A stretch of 8,064 nt of DNA from UBA4716 sp002438865 (GTDB taxonomy: Bacteria > Bacillota > Clostridia > UBA1381): contig CALERO010000160.1 of the NCBI GenBank assembly GCA_937907325.1, forward strand, positions 1 through 8,064, given 5' to 3'. A program made the position numbers and the translations under genes. Below are positions 1-4,929 of the stretch, piece by piece; position 1 is the stretch's first letter, and each line of letters starts with the position of its first letter. The notes under the pieces are model-generated. The model was not told where the DNA came from and did not search any database. It saw nothing but the letters and a program-made list of their open reading frames with translations.

Positions 1-5
1 TATTT

Positions 6-617
6 ATGGACTTTGTCGCTATTGACTTTGAAACGGCGACTTCAAAATACACAAGTATGTGCAGTATGGGGATATGCGTTGTTGAAAACGGTAAAATTTC
101 CGAACGCAAAGAAATATATATAAAACCCGTTCCGTTTGAGTTTAACGATTATAATATAAAAATACACGGTATCACGCCCGAAATGGTTTGGGACAAGCCG
201 ACATTTGACCAATACTGGGACGAGGTTAAGCCGTATCTTGAAAACAAGATTGTGGTTGCGCACAATGCAATGTTTGATGTGGGAGTTTTGTGTGCGGTGC
301 TTGATTATTTTCACATAGAGTACCCGCCGTTCGACTATCTCTGCACCGTGCGCCTTTCGCAGATGGCGTATCCCGAGCTTCCCAAGCACAAGCTCAACTG
401 CCTGTGCGACGCATTGGGGATAACGTTTTCGCATCACCATGCATATGATGACGCATACGCCTGCGCAAGGGTGCTTATGCGGATAATGGAGGATTACAGC
501 CTTAATACTCTCGATGAAATAAAAGAGTGCTTTGAGGTGGAATCGGGAAAGGTATATCCCGGCTGTAAGCTGTCGTTTAAAAAGAAAAGCAAAAGAAAAC
601 AAGCCGCAGCAAAATGA
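6..617 (+). CDS. DEDDh-family 3'-5' exonuclease (DnaQ/epsilon-like)
   Basis: A 203-residue single-domain exonuclease of the DnaQ/RNase T superfamily, which removes nucleotides from 3' ends with two metal ions. The three Exo motifs are visible: D7-F-E9-T near the start, H86-N-A-M-F-D91 in the middle, and H144-H-A-Y-D-D149-A near residue 150. The His five residues before the last Asp marks the DEDDh rather than the DEDDy class. The C-terminus is a short Lys/Arg-rich tail (about 190-203) that could contact nucleic acid. The protein opens directly with the Exo I strand (MDFVAIDFET), typical of stand-alone family members, so the ATG at 6 is probably the true start. Its ribosome binding site lies outside the window. 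It lacks polymerase, helicase and BRCT domains, so it is not PolC or DinG. Proofreading, repair and RNA processing are all possible roles and the sequence does not decide between them. Confidence 0.9.
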   Translation: MDFVAIDFETATSKYTSMCSMGICVVENGKISERKEIYIKPVPFEFNDYNIKIHGITPEMVWDKPTFDQYWDEVKPYLENKIVVAHNAMFDVGVLCAVLDYFHIEYPPFDYLCTVRLSQMAYPELPKHKLNCLCDALGITFSHHHAYDDAYACARVLMRIMEDYSLNTLDEIKECFEVESGKVYPGCKLSFKKKSKRKQAAAK

Positions 618-642
618 AAGCGGTTTTGCCACGGCTTGTTTT
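596..642. terminator. Hairpin terminator overlapping exonuclease stop
   Basis: An 11-bp outer stem (AAAACAAGCCG at 596-606 with CGGCTTGTTTT at 632-642) encloses a second 6-bp stem (GCAAAA at 609-614 with TTTTGC at 624-629). The left arm lies inside the last codons of the exonuclease gene. On the minus strand the stem runs into a T-rich stretch, so it is a good terminator for the membrane-protein gene ending at 698. On the plus strand it would act as a 3'-end hairpin ahead of the stronger terminator at 662. Confidence 0.7.
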
Positions 643-661
643 GTGTAAATGTGTTTTGTGA

Positions 662-689
662 GGTAATATTATTATTGCCTTATTTTTTT
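662..689 (+). terminator. Rho-independent terminator of the exonuclease gene
   Basis: A 7-bp stem with one G-U pair (GGTAATA at 662-668 with TATTGCC at 673-679, loop TTAT) is followed at once on the plus strand by TTATTTTTTT (680-689). It lies 44 bases after the exonuclease stop and next to the convergent gene's stop at 698. The stem is AT-rich, so termination may be partial. Confidence 0.6.
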
Positions 690-697
690 GAATTTAT

Positions 698-1051
698 TCA
701 TCTGTTTGCGGCAACAGCGCCCATAAATCCGGAAAAAATGCTCCCTGCGGCTATTGCGAAAAAGTGTGTGTTAAACGTCACTTTCCTGTTCAGTATCAGC
801 GAGAGCACCGCGAGCGATATTATAAAAAGAACGCTTACCGACAGTGAGTTAAAGAGCATTTTTCCGCCGCACGTTCTCGCCGCCGAAAACGCTCCCGCGG
901 CAACAGCCGCCGCCGTGCCGATGTACATACATATGTTCCCGGCAGAGTCGCCGATATTTGTGAAAAACATCAGTACGGACAGCAGTATGAGTGTTAAGAC
1001 GGTTATCACCGCCGTGACAAGAAATCCCGAAAGTATAGAACGAAGCTTCAT
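698..1051 (-). CDS. TIGR04086/DUF3792 family four-helix membrane protein
   Basis: A 117-residue integral membrane protein with four predicted transmembrane segments (about residues 8-31, 41-59, 66-88, 95-115) and almost no soluble part. The conserved family feature visible is the polar RTCGGK turn (59-64) between helices 2 and 3. Size, topology and position directly downstream of yajC match the TIGR04086/DUF3792 family, to which B. subtilis YrzE belongs and which is often found next to yajC in Firmicutes; that comparison is from memory. Its molecular function is unknown. A GGAAAGG ribosome binding site (1062-1068) lies 10 bases before the ATG. No separate promoter is evident, and a terminator hairpin (1098-1131) separates it from yajC, so it probably depends on readthrough from the yajC promoter. 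A hairpin at 1069-1090 abuts its ribosome binding site. Confidence 0.8.
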   Translation of the reverse strand: MKLRSILSGFLVTAVITVLTLILLSVLMFFTNIGDSAGNICMYIGTAAAVAAGAFSAARTCGGKMLFNSLSVSVLFIISLAVLSLILNRKVTFNTHFFAIAAGSIFSGFMGAVAANR

Positions 1052-1068
1052 AAAATCACAGCCTTTCC

Positions 1069-1090
1069 GTCCGCAGAATTAATTGCGGAC
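1069..1090 (-). other. Leader hairpin abutting the ribosome binding site
   Basis: A perfect 7-bp stem (GTCCGCA at 1069-1075 with TGCGGAC at 1084-1090, loop of 8) lies in the leader of the TIGR04086-like gene. On the minus strand its 3' arm ends immediately before the GGAAAGG ribosome binding site at 1068-1062. There is no T-run after it, so it is not a terminator. It may influence translation or stabilise the processed 3' part of the yajC transcript. Confidence 0.45.
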
Positions 1091-1094
1091 ATAT

Positions 1095-1138
1095 AAAAAA
1101 ATCCCTCATACTAATATGTATGAGAGATTTTCTTTTTT
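1095..1138. terminator. Bidirectional terminator after yajC
   Basis: The stem CTCATAC (1105-1111) / GTATGAG (1118-1124), with a 6-base loop, continues after one C-A mismatch through CTAAAA-type pairs (1098-1103 with 1126-1131). On the minus strand it is followed by seven T (complement of 1095-1101), and on the plus strand by TTTTCTTTTTT. It begins 6 bases beyond the yajC stop, so it is the yajC terminator. It leaves the downstream membrane-protein gene without an obvious promoter. Confidence 0.8.
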
Positions 1139-1144
1139 AAGAAC

Positions 1145-1522
1145 TTAGTTTGTCTGCTTGGTTTCAACGGATTTTATGCTGTTTCTTTCCATTTTAACGA
1201 AAGACTTTTCATCGGGTGTTCCGACGTTTCCCGTTTCGAGGACTACATAGTTATCCTTGATTTTTGAAATCTTTCCGCAGATACCGCCGATGGTTACAAC
1301 CTTGTCGCCGACTTTGAGAGCGTCTATCATAGCTCTTGTTTCCTTTTCTTTCTTTCTCTGCGGTCTTATTGCTATAAAGTAGAATATAACAAAAATCAGA
1401 ATGATAGGCAGAAACGAAACTATCATATTTACCGGACCGTTTGCCTGCTGCTGAGTGCCCTGTGCCTGCGTTGACGTTGATGTTTCGCCGTCCGCATACG
1501 CTGTTATTTCAAAAAATTCCAT
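1145..1522 (-). CDS. yajC: Sec translocase accessory subunit YajC
   Basis: A 125-residue YajC, the small single-span partner of SecDF and SecYEG in protein export across the cytoplasmic membrane. Domain order is a Gln/Thr-rich N-terminal tail (1-30), one transmembrane helix (about 32-52), then the family signature of an aromatic/hydrophobic end followed by RPQRKKEKE (53-61). The cytosolic SH3-like part begins with LKVGDKVVTIGGICGKI (69-85). The 30-residue tail before the helix is longer than in the E. coli protein. The start is well supported: AAAGGAG at 1531-1537 sits 8 bases upstream. It has its own near-consensus promoter (1557-1585) in the gap after mecA, and a strong terminator right after the stop. 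The usual neighbours secD/secF and tgt are not in this window. Confidence 0.95.
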   Translation of the reverse strand: MEFFEITAYADGETSTSTQAQGTQQQANGPVNMIVSFLPIILIFVIFYFIAIRPQRKKEKETRAMIDALKVGDKVVTIGGICGKISKIKDNYVVLETGNVGTPDEKSFVKMERNSIKSVETKQTN

Positions 1523-1556
1523 TTATTTTTCTCCTTTGCTGATTGATAACTATTTT

Positions 1557-1585
1557 ATTATACTATATATATTATTTTTTTGCAA
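1557..1585 (-). promoter_or_regulatory. Sigma-A promoter of yajC
   Basis: On the minus strand, TTGCAA (1585-1580), a 17-base AT-rich spacer, and a perfect TATAAT (1562-1557). Transcription should start near 1550, giving a leader of about 28 bases containing the AAAGGAG site. It lies between the mecA stop (1592) and yajC, so yajC need not depend on mecA transcription. Confidence 0.8.
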
Positions 1586-1591
1586 GGGAAA

Positions 1592-2200
1592 TTATGTATC
1601 TTTATAAAGTTTTTTTATCCCGTCCGCCATAGTCACAAGACTTTCGGCGTTTGCTATAAGAGTATAGTGTTCACATATGAATTTTTCCTGGAGAGTGCGC
1701 CGTATCTGCCTTTGCGAAAATTCGGCAAGCACTCCGCACGCATTGGAAAATCTTGCGGCGTTCTGCAGAATAAAGAAGTAACCCTTATCCGATTTGTAAA
1801 GCTTGCTTTTTAAAAGCACGCTTTCGTCAAGCCGTACCAGTGCTCCGCACAAATCGTCCATTTCCTCAAAGAAGAAAATCCCCGGCGGACTCTTTTTAAT
1901 ATGCGGCGTGACGGATTTTATCCGCCCCTTTGCCTTAATCGGAGTTTTAACCGCACCTTCGTGGATTTTGCTCACAATAATGCTTATTCCGTCGCTTGAC
2001 GGCATAGCCTCCACAACTACCTGACCGTTGTACGGATTAAAATCGGTTTCCTCTTTAATCGTTTCCATTATGTTGAACAGAAAAGCGTGCAGCTCCTTCG
2101 AGTTAGGGCGAAGCTGTTCTATATTTATGTTAAGACCCATAAGGTCGGCGGCGGTTACGGTAACCCGTACCCTGTTGCCGTTAAGACGTTCTATTCGCAT
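1592..2200 (-). CDS. mecA: ClpC adaptor protein MecA
   Basis: A 202-residue MecA-family adaptor that delivers substrates to, and activates, the ClpC AAA+ unfoldase for degradation by ClpP. The N-terminal substrate-binding domain starts MRIERLNGNRVRVTVTAADL, followed by a middle segment with ETDFNPYNGQVVVEAMP (51-67). A basic linker (about 85-105) leads to the C-terminal ClpC-binding domain (about 109-200) with F-E-E-M-D-D-L-C (111-118) and the GVLAEF segment (156-161). B. subtilis MecA is slightly longer (218 residues), and the shorter linker is usual for clostridial members. The start is set by GGAGG at 2209-2213, which lies inside an upstream in-frame ATG (2215) and 8 bases before the ATG at 2200, ruling out the longer form. 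The promoter is at 2221-2249. No terminator is seen after the stop. Confidence 0.9.
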   Translation of the reverse strand: MRIERLNGNRVRVTVTAADLMGLNINIEQLRPNSKELHAFLFNIMETIKEETDFNPYNGQVVVEAMPSSDGISIIVSKIHEGAVKTPIKAKGRIKSVTPHIKKSPPGIFFFEEMDDLCGALVRLDESVLLKSKLYKSDKGYFFILQNAARFSNACGVLAEFSQRQIRRTLQEKFICEHYTLIANAESLVTMADGIKKLYKDT

Positions 2201-2220
2201 AATCATATCCTCCATATATT

Positions 2221-2249
2221 ATTATACTATAAAAAAATCGTTTTGGGAA
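2221..2249 (-). promoter_or_regulatory. Sigma-A promoter of mecA
   Basis: On the minus strand, a perfect TATAAT (2226-2221) is preceded at 17 bases by TTCCCA (2249-2244), a weak -35 box. Transcription would start near 2214, only a base or two before the GGAGG at 2213-2209. The mecA leader would be about 14 bases, which independently excludes the upstream ATG at 2215 as start codon. Confidence 0.6.
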
Positions 2250-2302
2250 TACATATTGAAATATTTTTTTAAGAAAATATGTAGCGACTTTTGTATTAAA
2301 AG

Positions 2303-2331
2303 GTATAACTTGAAAAAATTCGGTAAGAATA
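2303..2331 (+). promoter_or_regulatory. Sigma-F/G-type forespore promoter of spoIIQ-like gene
   Basis: GTATA (2303-2307), a 14-base spacer and GGTAAGAATA (2322-2331) fit the consensus for the forespore sigma factors F and G (GYATA, then GGnnAnAnTw). No good TTGACA/TATAAT pair serves this gene. The downstream gene is a SpoIIQ-like protein, and spoIIQ is a known sigma-F target in B. subtilis. Transcription would start near 2338, leaving a leader of about 50 bases. Confidence 0.65.
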
Positions 2332-2347
2332 TAAGTGAAAGACGCTA

Positions 2348-2363
2348 TCCGATGTGTATCGGA
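2348..2363 (+). other. Leader hairpin upstream of spoIIQ-like gene
   Basis: A perfect 6-bp stem (TCCGAT at 2348-2353, ATCGGA at 2358-2363, loop GTGT) lies in the predicted leader, 9 bases before the GAGGAGG site at 2373-2379. No T-run follows. It is a short stabilising or translation-modulating element at most. Confidence 0.4.
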
Positions 2364-2389
2364 GTGCATAACGAGGAGGTACTTTAAGT

Positions 2390-3106
2390 ATGAACAAAGA
2401 GCAAAACAAAAAAGCAAAGCTGCCGGGCTTTTACATAGCAGTGTGCTGCTGTGTACTGGCTATAGGCGCCGCAGGATATTTCACGCAGAAAAAGCAAGCG
2501 GTGAACACATCTACGGCTGTGGAAAATGCGGACAAAAGCACGCCCGTGCCGAGCGCACAGCCGACCAAGATACCCATTTCCTCCGTGCCCGAAAGACCGG
2601 TGCAGACGCCCGAACCGGAGGTGCCTGCGTCAAATATTGTTGAGACTGAGGATTTTGCGGTGGATAATCCCGATCTTGAAGCGTCGGTAACGGCGTCGGC
2701 AGAGGAGGCATTAAGCTTTGTTATGCCTGTGTCGGGAGAGATATTGGCGCAGTATTCGGACAAGCCTGTTTATAACGACGCCCTTGACGACTGGCGCACT
2801 CACAACGGCGTGGATATTGCAGTAAACGAGGGCGGCAGCGTGTGTGCCGCCGCAGACGGAACGGTGAGCGAGATAACGTACAACGCCATGGGTTGCTGTG
2901 TAACCATTACGCACAGTGACGGGTATACAACAAAGTATATGCAGCTTGCCGATGCAGGAGAAGTAAAAGAGGGAAACGCCGTTAAAAAAGGCGATGTGAT
3001 AGGTACGATAGGAAAAAGCACGGCAGAGAGCGTGAAGGAGCCGCATCTGCATTTTGAGATGTACAAGGACGGAACTTGCTTAAATCCGTCGGAGGCGCTT
3101 AAGTAG
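2390..3106 (+). CDS. SpoIIQ-like membrane-anchored M23 (LytM) protein
   Basis: A 238-residue protein with a short basic cytoplasmic tail, one membrane anchor (about 14-31), a Pro/Glu/Thr-rich linker (50-82) and an M23/LytM domain (about 108-236). The layout and the C-terminal EPHLHFEMYKDGTCLNP stretch resemble SpoIIQ. SpoIIQ sits in the forespore membrane, binds SpoIIIAH across the intermembrane space and is needed for engulfment and the feeding channel. The zinc ligands are present: H138 and D142 (THNGVD) and H221 in the H219-L-H221 motif. The second catalytic His of LytM (in Y-x-H-L) is replaced by Q185 (Y-M-Q-L), as is common in SpoIIQ-type proteins, so strong endopeptidase activity is doubtful. 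GAGGAGG (2373-2379) lies 10 bases before the ATG. The forespore-type promoter at 2303-2331 supports the sporulation role. The alternative is a generic M23 cell-wall protein. Confidence 0.85.
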   Translation: MNKEQNKKAKLPGFYIAVCCCVLAIGAAGYFTQKKQAVNTSTAVENADKSTPVPSAQPTKIPISSVPERPVQTPEPEVPASNIVETEDFAVDNPDLEASVTASAEEALSFVMPVSGEILAQYSDKPVYNDALDDWRTHNGVDIAVNEGGSVCAAADGTVSEITYNAMGCCVTITHSDGYTTKYMQLADAGEVKEGNAVKKGDVIGTIGKSTAESVKEPHLHFEMYKDGTCLNPSEALK

Positions 3107-3112
3107 GATTTC

Positions 3113-3135
3113 GGGACGATGAAAGGCATCGTCCC
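3113..3135. repeat. Palindrome, REP-like intergenic element
   Basis: A perfect 9-bp stem GGGACGATG (3113-3121) / CATCGTCCC (3127-3135) with a 5-base loop lies 7 bases after the spoIIQ-like stop. It is followed by CTACAAAATG, not a T-run, so it is not a classical terminator. Palindromes of the form GGGACGATG...CATCGTCCC next to CTACA are, from memory, common dispersed intergenic elements in gut Clostridia. Only this one copy is in the window. Confidence 0.5.
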
Positions 3136-3148
3136 CTACAAAATGCAG

Positions 3149-3168
3149 GGCAAGGGTTTACCTTTGCC
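3149..3168. repeat. Second intergenic palindrome
   Basis: GGCAAGGG (3149-3156) pairs with CCTTTGCC (3161-3168) through eight base pairs including one G-U, with loop TTTA. It sits between the REP-like palindrome and the repeat copy at 3186, making the 3113-3256 gap a run of four hairpins. No T-run follows. Confidence 0.45.
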
Positions 3169-3185
3169 GAAATTCTTTCTACCCT

Positions 3186-3227
3186 AACCCAAAGAGGAAC
3201 AGGCGGCATTACCGCCTGTTCCCGTTT
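3186..3227 (+). repeat. 42-base palindromic repeat, copy 1
   Basis: This unit begins AACCCAAAG, contains an 11-bp stem GGAACAGGCGG (3196-3206) / CCGCCTGTTCC (3212-3222), and ends CCGTTT. It matches copy 2 (4930-4971) in the same orientation at 40 of 42 positions. The two differences (A for G at 3195 and at 3211) each cost this copy one pair of the longer stem. A looser similarity extends upstream (GCCGA ... AATTCTTT) in both copies. Confidence 0.8.
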
Positions 3228-3228
3228 C

Positions 3229-3264
3229 AAACCACAGACAAACAGTTCTGCGGTTTGTTTTTTT
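3229..3264 (+). terminator. Rho-independent terminator of spoIIQ-like gene
   Basis: AAACC-A-CAGA (3229-3238) pairs with TCTG-C-GGTTT (3247-3256) with one A-C mismatch and an 8-base loop, and is followed by G and seven T (3258-3264). It is the first true plus-strand terminator after the spoIIQ-like stop at 3106, and protects the convergent XRE gene (stop at 3273). On the minus strand no T-run follows. Confidence 0.7.
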
Positions 3265-3272
3265 GTAAAAGA

Positions 3273-3602
3273 TTATTTTAAAGACTCTAAATATACCCAA
3301 AGTAAATTTAATGCAGTTTCTTTGTTCTTTGGGGAACAGGAGTTCAGACGTTCCCATAATTCTTGTTGCCTTGCGGAAATTGAGGTTTCTTCGACAGTTA
3401 AGATTTCGTTTGGAGTAATGTGAAGTACCTTGCAGATTTTAAGCGTGGTTTCAATACGCATATTAACACTGCCCCGCTCTATATCCGCATATGTTCTGGT
3501 TGATAAGCCTGCGGCTTCGGCAACCTCTGCCTGCGTCATTCCCATTTTTTTGCGGACAGAAAACAGCCTGTCACCTATTGCGTTAAATTCAAAAATGAGC
3601 AT
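3273..3602 (-). CDS. XRE-family HTH transcriptional regulator
   Basis: A 109-residue regulator with a Cro/C1-type helix-turn-helix in residues 8-69. GDRLFSVRKKMGMTQAEVAEAAGLSTRTYADIERG (10-44) covers the first three helices, with the recognition helix around LSTRTYADIE (33-42), and ITPNEIL (62-68) closes the domain. The C-terminal 40 residues form a short helical tail (ARQQELWERLNSC, then ETALNLLWVYLESL) likely used for dimerisation. There is no peptidase, sensor or toxin domain. The start is supported by AAGGAGGAG (3608-3616), with its GGAGG core 7 bases upstream of the ATG. It is transcribed away from the SLH gene across a compact, symmetric promoter region, so it probably controls itself and that gene. 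Its 3' end meets the spoIIQ-like terminator. The target and signal are unknown. Confidence 0.9.
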   Translation of the reverse strand: MLIFEFNAIGDRLFSVRKKMGMTQAEVAEAAGLSTRTYADIERGSVNMRIETTLKICKVLHITPNEILTVEETSISARQQELWERLNSCSPKNKETALNLLWVYLESLK

Positions 3603-3631
3603 TTTAACTCCTCCTTTTACTCTATAATATG

Positions 3632-3681
3632 AATTATATATCCTATTTTTATTGACATAAAGGAAGAATAGGTGTATAATT
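3632..3681. promoter_or_regulatory. Symmetric divergent promoter/operator region
   Basis: On the plus strand a perfect consensus sigma-A promoter, TTGACA (3652-3657), 17 bases, TATAAT (3675-3680), drives the SLH gene. On the minus strand TATAAT (3638-3633), with a weak TTTATG at 3661-3656 17 bases away, can drive the XRE gene. The two share their -35 region. Around the shared centre is an imperfect inverted repeat: AATTATATATCCTATT (3632-3647) and AATAGGTGTATAATT (3667-3681), with CCTATT/AATAGG matching perfectly. The arms cover both -10 boxes, a natural operator pair for the XRE protein. Confidence 0.65.
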
Positions 3682-3686
3682 ATATG

Positions 3687-3828
3687 CAGAGTAGTTCCTG
3701 CTTGCTGCTCGCTTGATTATTATCAAACGAAAACGTGTCCGTACAATATGTTTTATCAAGGGAGGGATAATAAAAAGGTACAGACCGTATTATTTGATAA
3801 TACTGATAATATATATGGAGGAATAGAT
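3687..3828 (+). promoter_or_regulatory. Long structured leader of the SLH gene
   Basis: With transcription starting near 3687 and translation at 3829, the leader is about 140 bases. It holds a 5-bp hairpin TTGAT/ATCAA (3713-3726) and a perfect 7-bp hairpin GTATTAT (3787-3793) / ATAATAC (3797-3803, loop TTG). It also has an unused Shine-Dalgarno-like AAGGGAGGG (3758-3766) with no start codon at a proper distance. The real GGAGG is at 3817-3821. I do not recognise a known riboswitch. Confidence 0.4.
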
Positions 3829-4887
3829 ATGTTTAAAAAGATAATTACTGTATTTAGCTGTATCAGCATTATGTTTTCTTCGGCAATAACCGTTTGTGCT
3901 GCCGATAATACAACTATGATAACCGATCGGAAAATATTTTTATATCCTGTATTTACAAGTCTTTCGGTAAAAAAAGATATTCCGCAGGGAGCGGAAGATG
4001 CGGCAGAAAATGAGCAGTTTATACTTGCCGATAATGAAAATTCGTTGTCCGTAAGCTTTAAATTTAAGTCAGAAGCCGACAAAAAAGATATAATGTTTGT
4101 CTCTGTTTATGATATGAATGAGGATAAATATGTTACATCGGATAAAGGAGCAGCTGTCACCGATACATGCATTTTTACGGGACTGATGCCGGGACATAAA
4201 TATATGCTGAGAGCGAGTACGCTGTTTAATGAAAAGACAGTGGATGTTGCTATTTCAAAAACAAAAGCAGAAACAACTGTCAATAACACTTCTGATTTTA
4301 ATGTGAAAAATGGTGTAATATCTAATTTTGATGATATTGTATCGGAATTAAAAGAATTACAAATTATAAACGGTTATGAGGACGGATCGGTCAGACCCGA
4401 CAATAAGATAACCCGAGCAGAGGTATGCGCAATTGTAAACAGGGTTATTCGTCAAGGTAAAAGCAGTATGACCGATACAAGCTTTGGAATACCGTTTACT
4501 GATATAACGCAGGAAGCATGGTTTTACAATGATGTAATGAGATCAAATGAGTTTGGATTAGTTAACGGATATGATGATAATACGTTCAAACCTCAAAATG
4601 ATATAACGTACAACGAATATATTAAAATTATAACTTCAATGCTTCAATACGTACCATATGCAGAAACAAACGGCGGATACCCGAACGGTTATATTACCGC
4701 AGCAAATAATGCGGGAATTATCAAGGGGATTGAGTTTAACGGAAATGATAAGATTACAAGAAAAGATGCTATGATAATATTATACAATGCAATCAATTCA
4801 CCTATTGTTCTTGTTAAAAGTTATAATACAGGTACTTCTCACGAATACGCATTATCAGATATTGCTTATATGGATTTTATAAAATGA
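3829..4887 (+). CDS. Secreted S-layer homology (SLH) domain protein
   Basis: A 352-residue exported protein. Residues 1-24 form a signal peptide (MFKK, hydrophobic core, V-C-A cleavage site). Residues about 70-150 look like a small fibronectin-III-type beta domain, ending with the FTGLMPGHKYMLRAST pattern (116-131). Three SLH repeats follow: about 168-208 (INGYEDGSVRPDNKITRAE), 222-275 (FTDI...W...VNGYDDNTFKPQNDIT) and 284-325 (IIKGIEFNGNDKITRKDA). SLH repeats bind pyruvylated secondary cell-wall polymer and hold proteins on the surface. The third repeat is the most diverged, and the protein stops 27 residues after it, with no effector domain. The start was moved from an upstream ATG (3748) to 3829 because GGAGG (3817-3821) is 7 bases before it and the signal peptide begins there. 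The gene is visibly more AT-rich than its core neighbours. Confidence 0.88.
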   Translation: MFKKIITVFSCISIMFSSAITVCAADNTTMITDRKIFLYPVFTSLSVKKDIPQGAEDAAENEQFILADNENSLSVSFKFKSEADKKDIMFVSVYDMNEDKYVTSDKGAAVTDTCIFTGLMPGHKYMLRASTLFNEKTVDVAISKTKAETTVNNTSDFNVKNGVISNFDDIVSELKELQIINGYEDGSVRPDNKITRAEVCAIVNRVIRQGKSSMTDTSFGIPFTDITQEAWFYNDVMRSNEFGLVNGYDDNTFKPQNDITYNEYIKIITSMLQYVPYAETNGGYPNGYITAANNAGIIKGIEFNGNDKITRKDAMIILYNAINSPIVLVKSYNTGTSHEYALSDIAYMDFIK

Positions 4888-4900
4888 AATGATAAAATTT

Positions 4901-4917
4901 AAAAAAAGCCGAGCTTT
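4901..4917 (-). terminator. Weak terminator downstream of nagA
   Basis: On the minus strand AAAGC (4917-4913) pairs with GCTTT (4909-4905) across a 3-base loop and runs into a row of T (complement of 4901-4907). The stem is only 5 bp, so it may need the 13-bp hairpin at 4939-4967 just before it to work. It lies about 60 bases after the nagA stop. Confidence 0.4.
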
Positions 4918-4929
4918 AGAAAATTCTTT

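Noticed and set aside
42..632. 196-residue open frame on the minus strand opposite the exonuclease gene
   Set aside because: It is the antisense shadow of a gene with all three Exo motifs; its product is Cys/His-rich with no recognisable domain and it has no credible ribosome binding site.
636..1082. 148-residue plus-strand open frame
   Set aside because: It lies opposite the four-helix TIGR04086-like protein, which has clear membrane segments, a ribosome binding site and the expected yajC neighbour.
2201..2215. Longer mecA start (ATG at 2215)
   Set aside because: The GGAGG ribosome binding site overlaps that codon and the predicted transcript begins there; the ATG at 2200 has proper spacing and matches the family N-terminus.
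2261..2280. Perfect AT-only inverted repeat ATATTTT/AAAATAT between the mecA and spoIIQ-like promoters
   Set aside because: In such AT-rich DNA a 7-bp A/T stem is expected by chance, and it coincides with neither promoter.
3186..3227. Repeat copies as a CRISPR array or IS terminal repeats
   Set aside because: There are only two copies 1.7 kb apart in direct orientation, no spacers, no transposase between them, and no target-site duplication that I can see.
3229..3264. Terminator hairpin as the end of the XRE transcript
   Set aside because: The T-run follows the stem only on the plus strand, so it serves the spoIIQ-like gene.
3748..3828. Longer SLH protein start (ATG at 3748)
   Set aside because: No ribosome binding site precedes it and it would bury the signal peptide behind 27 polar residues.
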